Source of the DNA: Owenia fusiformis
Lineage: Eukaryota; Annelida; Polychaeta; Sabellida; Oweniidae
Length of the DNA: 64,000 nucleotides
Assembly: GCA_903813345.2 (NCBI GenBank)
Contig: CAIIXF020000006.1
Span: 9,350,989 to 9,414,988 of the forward strand
Direction of reading: 5' to 3'
Shown one piece after another: positions 59,458 through 64,000 of the stretch. The position numbers and the translations under genes were made by a program. Position 1 is the stretch's first letter, and each line of letters begins with the position of its first letter. Below the pieces are notes generated by a model. It ran no database searches. It saw only the letters and a program-made list of their open reading frames with translations, and was not told where the DNA came from.

Positions 59458-61791
59458 TGTATCATCATGGAGTTTTAAGAGTAGGCGACATGAGAAGTTC
59501 AGTCTATTATACAAGCCTAGATTGATCAATTATCTATTATTTCTGCAAGATAACAGATATGATAATAATTGTCTAGGCACCATAGCACTCTAGACAACTT
59601 ACTAGACTAAATCAGAACTAATATACGTGTTTCATTTTTAGCAGCACCCTTAGGCCCAGATTCTAGTAGTAATTACTACGCTTTTACATGTACATACTAG
59701 GATAGATATTTTTATAGTTTTTATGCTTATAAGACTTTAATAATCCTCAAAAAAGCTAGCGCAACCTTTGGTTGGAGTTGATAAAGTCCAGTGGCTGATC
59801 GATTAGGCAGCTCATTTAATCAACCTATTCGAACCTCTCTTTTGAAGAATCAAAATCTATTTGAAATCTATCCTAGACCTAGAAGATGAACTTTCTGTTA
59901 GAGATAATGGGGTTATATACTTTTTCAGCACAAAGGACTTAGGATACGTACGTCCGGTTAAAGGCTATCATGTTTCTGCAATGACGTGTTGTTCATTTAC
60001 GGCTATGATTATTATAGATACCTGGATATTAATGCATTGTACTTATACAAATCTGATAAATGAGCAGAAATGCTATGGAATCCAATTGATTAGTGTATTG
60101 CCATTTAGATTCCTACTCGTACCAACTCCTTGAAAAATTAATAATAACTGTATCAAGAGCTATGATCCTCTTGTGACAGATATCAACAATATAGTATCTG
60201 AAAATAGATATTCTGAGATATTTTTGTCATCATAAATCCTGATATATCACTTTTATGTTCTGGAGGCTATAGGTACAAAACATAGAACAACAAAAGCAAT
60301 GTTATAGTACTGTGGGCTTATGGTTTATTAGTTGTCATTGAAGTAGGCTGGAAAGATTTTCTCAATTTTTATCACCATTTTGAATTATTATTTGGAATAA
60401 TGTAATATAATTTCTGGCATATAACAATGGAGGATGATTGTTAGGTAGATGTGATCATATCCATAATCTGTTACCTTGAGCATAGTTTTGTTTTAAACCA
60501 ACCTCTGAATAGATTAGTCAGTTTTTATTTAGCAGCCCTATCCTTACTGCCTCATCATTTAAATCCCAAAGAGATGTGTTTCAGCTTAGTACCCCCCCCC
60601 CCCCTCATATAACTGATATTATTTCCTAAGTGGACTTAACCAACAATTTACTTCTAATGAATAAAACATTTCTATATTGACAACATGAAACAATCAATCA
60701 CCACTTTTAGGGAAGCTAGGGGTCAACTCAAAAGATATTCCCAATAAAGTATTTTGATATTTCTCATAGTATTAAAAAGATACTGCATCCATTCTACCTT
60801 GCTAATAGTGGATTGCACCTATTTAAGAATTTGAAAAAAACAGTAATTGACCCACTTTAGACAGATGCTATAGTCACGAAAGATCAAATATGGTAAATTA
60901 CGTAGATTCTAGAGAACTTGCATCAAGGCTATATGACATCCTTGCAGAGTAGAGGTTCATAAGAAGGTCACATGCTATTGTTGTGACAGAATTTCTATGG
61001 TGATGTTTATGTGACATATCAATTGCAATATTCCATGGAAATCCTGAAAATGTCTGCCATACAGCTAAAATAGAAAATATGGTACTAGAGTGAAAATAGA
61101 GAGTTATTATATTTACAAGGTAAATGGTTATTATGTCAATACTATGAATGCCTATAAATAAATTACTATACAGTTTGTACATGTATAACTAATTCTTTCA
61201 AAATTTATGAAGATAAAGTGCAGAAACAGAAAACCAGATTGAGATTTTGAAAAGTGGGATGATGTCTTCATAACTATGATGGATGAATCTTCCTTCAGGT
61301 GCATCTTGAAAGTATGCGAGCTCAATGTAATCATTTGTTTCATATCCCTTAGGTGATTTATGATCCCTATCTTCTAATCTAATCGCAATTTATAAAGGTA
61401 AAAGTATTAGAAGCCCTTGTATAAGGTTATGTAAAGTCCCAGGGTAATGTCACAATGATTAATGACCAATCATAGAGGATGTGACCTAAGAATTCATCGT
61501 AAACATTTCGTGGAAAATACGGGAATAGTTTATAGTCGACGACTTGGATCAATAAGGCCGTGAAAGGTATTGAACCTTAGTGTTGTTTCAACTATCGGGT
61601 GTAGTAATTATTATGTCTTAGCTATTATGGCCAGCTCTTAATTTTATAGATCATTAGCCAGGTTTCTCTCCTTTTAAGAGGATCGATATAAATAAATGTT
61701 TGTGTTTATTCCGTCTTTTGACAATATAATACCATAAGATGACAACATTATAGCATTTTTTGATAGAAACACTTAAAGACATGTGAAATAT
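59458..61791. other. GPSM2 intron 3; no gene
   Basis: AT-rich with a C(12) run near 60592. Short frames without family character. Confidence 0.4.
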
Positions 61792-62006
61792 CAGTGTTCT
61801 CCCTAGGATTTTTTGTCAAGTAGGTGCAAAATTCTCATTTTCACAATTCAGACCAAAATTGGTCAAATTATGCCAGTTTTCCATGATTCTTCTCATTTTC
61901 AAGTGGGTGCAAATGGATTTTCAGGTGGGTGCATCTGGTGCAAGCCTGTTTTTAAAATCTCAGGTGGGTGTTGTACCCACTTGCTTTAATGCTGGGGAGA
62001 CCACTG
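61792..62006 (+). mobile_element. CAGTG-ended MITE (hAT-like), third copy
   Basis: Starts CAGTGTTCTCCC and ends GGGGAGACCACTG. AATAT flanks both sides (61787-61791 and 62007-62011). Same interior as 49539-49743, with one extra GGTGCATCTGGTGCA variation. Confidence 0.85.
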
Positions 62007-62915
62007 AATATTCTAGCTATTTTGTGAATAAATTAAAACTGTTTTCAACAAATAACATCCTTCTACAAGTGGTCCTTTCTTGGATCATCTTCAAATTGCA
62101 ATTGGTACACAATAGATCAGAATCACTTCTGCACTCTGCAAACTAGTTACACAAATGGTCTGTTCCGGTAACAAAATGTTAGAACCTCAGGATCTCCATA
62201 ATATCAGAAATATCACTGGGTGTTATTGTACAGATAACACAATAATCGATGGATAAATTCCAATACTGGACAGATTACTTATATGTCCAATAAACATTGA
62301 ATTTACATGAGAGAATGTTGTCCATTTCCAAGAAAAGCTTTGAACAATTGATTATTCTAAGTAAAGGGTGAACCCCATTGTCAAGCTAGCACTATCAATT
62401 AACACAATTTATCCAACAGGCATGATACAATTTAGAACAGGTTCTAGTTAGCCGTATATTTATTATAATATTTTTGTAATCAATTTATTTATGTAATAGA
62501 AATATAAAATTAGGTACGGAATTCGACAAGGTTAAATAATATTCATATCAAACTAAATTTTAATAATTTCTGTTGAAACATTATCTCAATAATATATGAG
62601 ATATAATTGGATGGCTGTAATAAACAAGTGAAGTAGATAAGGGTCCATAGTATTGAAGCAAGGCTAATTATTCTACTTTTTCAAATACGAAAATTCCTAT
62701 TTTTGTTTACTTAATTTAGGTCTACTCTGACGAAAAAATGTGCAAATACCATATTTGCATGATTAATCTTGTCTAGAGCCAATATTGTCCAAAAATTCTT
62801 ACACCTGAATAATATCCTTATCCAGGCTTGTAGAATGATGCGTAAAACCTCATTCTTAATTTGCTCGAACCTATTTTGCTTTGGGAATTTTGTCTCACTG
62901 TATGTATACTGTAGA
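62007..62915. other. GPSM2 intron 3; no gene
   Basis: AT-rich sequence, nothing recognised. Confidence 0.4.
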
Positions 62916-63575
62916 TTGGGTTAATTTGGCGCTACTTAATTTGGCGATTTTGCCATTTTTGGCGGCTATTTAATTTGGCGGATATGCTGTTTGCGAATTA
63001 TCATCTAAATGGGCATCGGTTTTGGCTATGTTCATTTTTTCTTTTTGGAAAAACTAAACCAGAAGTGACCTAAATACACTGGACGAAATACCCTAGATAA
63101 TTCCCGGGGATTCATTCTAAAGGACGATTCTCGGTTTGGAGAACAGTCTCCTGGGCTAATAATTTTTTTCATGAAAAATATAGAAATATTACCCAAATTA
63201 AACTATGAATATTCAAAACAAGACATTTGAATCTACAAGATGTAAAAATAACAAATTGGTCTGAAGCAGGGAAAACGCTCAATTAGACCGATTCAATAAA
63301 ATACAAGTCTCGATTTGGGGAAAGAAGTTCATCAGTGTACTGCGCTAATATTTTTTTGAGAAAAATCTAGAAATATTACCCAAATTAAATTATGACTATT
63401 CAAAAGAAGACATTCAAATCTATATTATGTAAAAAAATCAAATTTGTCTGAAGCAGGGATAATGCTCATTTAGATTGATGAACTTCTCCAAACCGAGAAT
63501 CGTCCTTTTGGTGAAGATTTATATTGGCGAATTTTTCAAATTCGCCAAATTAAAGCGGGCGCCAAATTAACTCAT
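62916..63575. mobile_element. foldback element with TTAATTTGGCG ends and internal 187-bp duplication
   Basis: Left end GGGTTAATTTGGCGCTAC and TTAATTTGGCGATT. The right end is the complement, CGCCAAATTAAAGCGGGCGC and CAAATTAACTC. Inside, AAGGACGATTCTCGGTTTGG (63120) pairs with CCAAACCGAGAATCGTCCTT (~63506). TAGAAATATTACCCAAATTA recurs at 63181 and 63368, marking a direct duplication. Confidence 0.7.
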
Positions 63576-64000
63576 GTTATGTGTAATTTGGCCAAAAATA
63601 CATTTTCGTCAAAAGTCTGTGGAAAATCTTGGCGAGCACAGTGTCTCTTTTCTGATTATATTATTATTGTTTGATTGTTAGCTCACATGGTGTGCTTTTG
63701 CAATCACTCACTTGTTTTTTGTTAGTGATGACATATATATATAAGATCTGGCCTGCATTTTTATAATTAATTGTTGGCATTCGGCATCTCTACAGTTAAT
63801 TTTACATTTACAAAAACTTATCAGGTGGCTGCTATATCTCATGTTTATTTGCTATTATATTATATTATTTGTGTTTATTTGCTCCTCTATAATGCTGAAA
63901 GGCAATCGAGGAGTTCTTGTGTAAAATATTTTACTGATATAAATAAATAAAGTAATGAATAAAAAATAAAAAAAAACAATCTCATGTTAATGCCCATTTT
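63576..64000. other. window end; no gene
   Basis: AT-rich intron sequence with an AATAAATAAAG/AAAAATAAAAAAAA stretch near 63940-63975. No exon recognised. Confidence 0.4.

Noticed and set aside
61859-62146. 95-codon frame on the plus strand
   Set aside because: Begins inside the CAGTG MITE and has no homologous character.
1-64000. tRNA, rRNA or snRNA genes
   Set aside because: No sequence with recognisable A/B boxes plus cloverleaf pairing, rRNA cores or snRNA motifs was noticed; a covariance-model scan would be needed to exclude them.

Overview
This window is nuclear DNA from an animal, most likely a marine invertebrate. It is AT-rich, the genes are split by GT-AG introns, and the proteins are metazoan (XAB2, a Toll-like receptor, GPSM2/Pins). 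Small DNA transposons of kinds common in invertebrate genomes are dense. Phylum cannot be fixed from the sequence. All identifications are by reading translations against remembered family features; no search was run.

Layout. (1) 198-1924, plus strand: the last four exons of a gamma-glutamylcyclotransferase-like gene that begins upstream of the window. (2) 3036-22711, minus strand: a complete XAB2/SYF1 splicing-factor gene in 23 coding exons. The exon lengths sum to 2541 nt, which is exactly 847 codons including the stop. The two genes converge, with polyadenylation signals about 28 bp apart. (3) 7268-10291, plus strand: a two-exon Toll-like receptor gene lying wholly inside XAB2 intron 15, antisense to its host. 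(4) 22.7-36.6 kb: no recognisable protein gene, but many foldback elements, a family of degenerate repeat modules, and one promoter-like block (26.5-26.85 kb) with TATA, CRE and CCAAT motifs and no assigned gene. (5) 36788-57250 and beyond, plus strand: the 5' end of GPSM2/Pins (a short first coding exon and two TPR exons), with a ~16-kb intron. That intron holds a broken ATP synthase alpha-subunit pseudogene that keeps exon/intron boundaries, several MITEs and a ~415-bp tandem array. (6) 57.25-64 kb: GPSM2 intron continuing out of the window.

Most notable: the intron before the third visible exon of the cyclotransferase-like gene is filled with a 29-bp tandem repeat that is a copy of that exon's own 3' splice site and first codons. 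In the XAB2 intron between exons 4 and 5, a 135/148-bp satellite carries a palindromic pair of AGGTCA direct repeats in nearly every unit. Three MITEs share CAGTG termini and each is flanked by a matching 5-bp target duplication; a 22-bp minisatellite elsewhere seems to have grown from their internal sequence. The genes do not form a pathway; they are neighbours and, for the TLR, host and nested gene.
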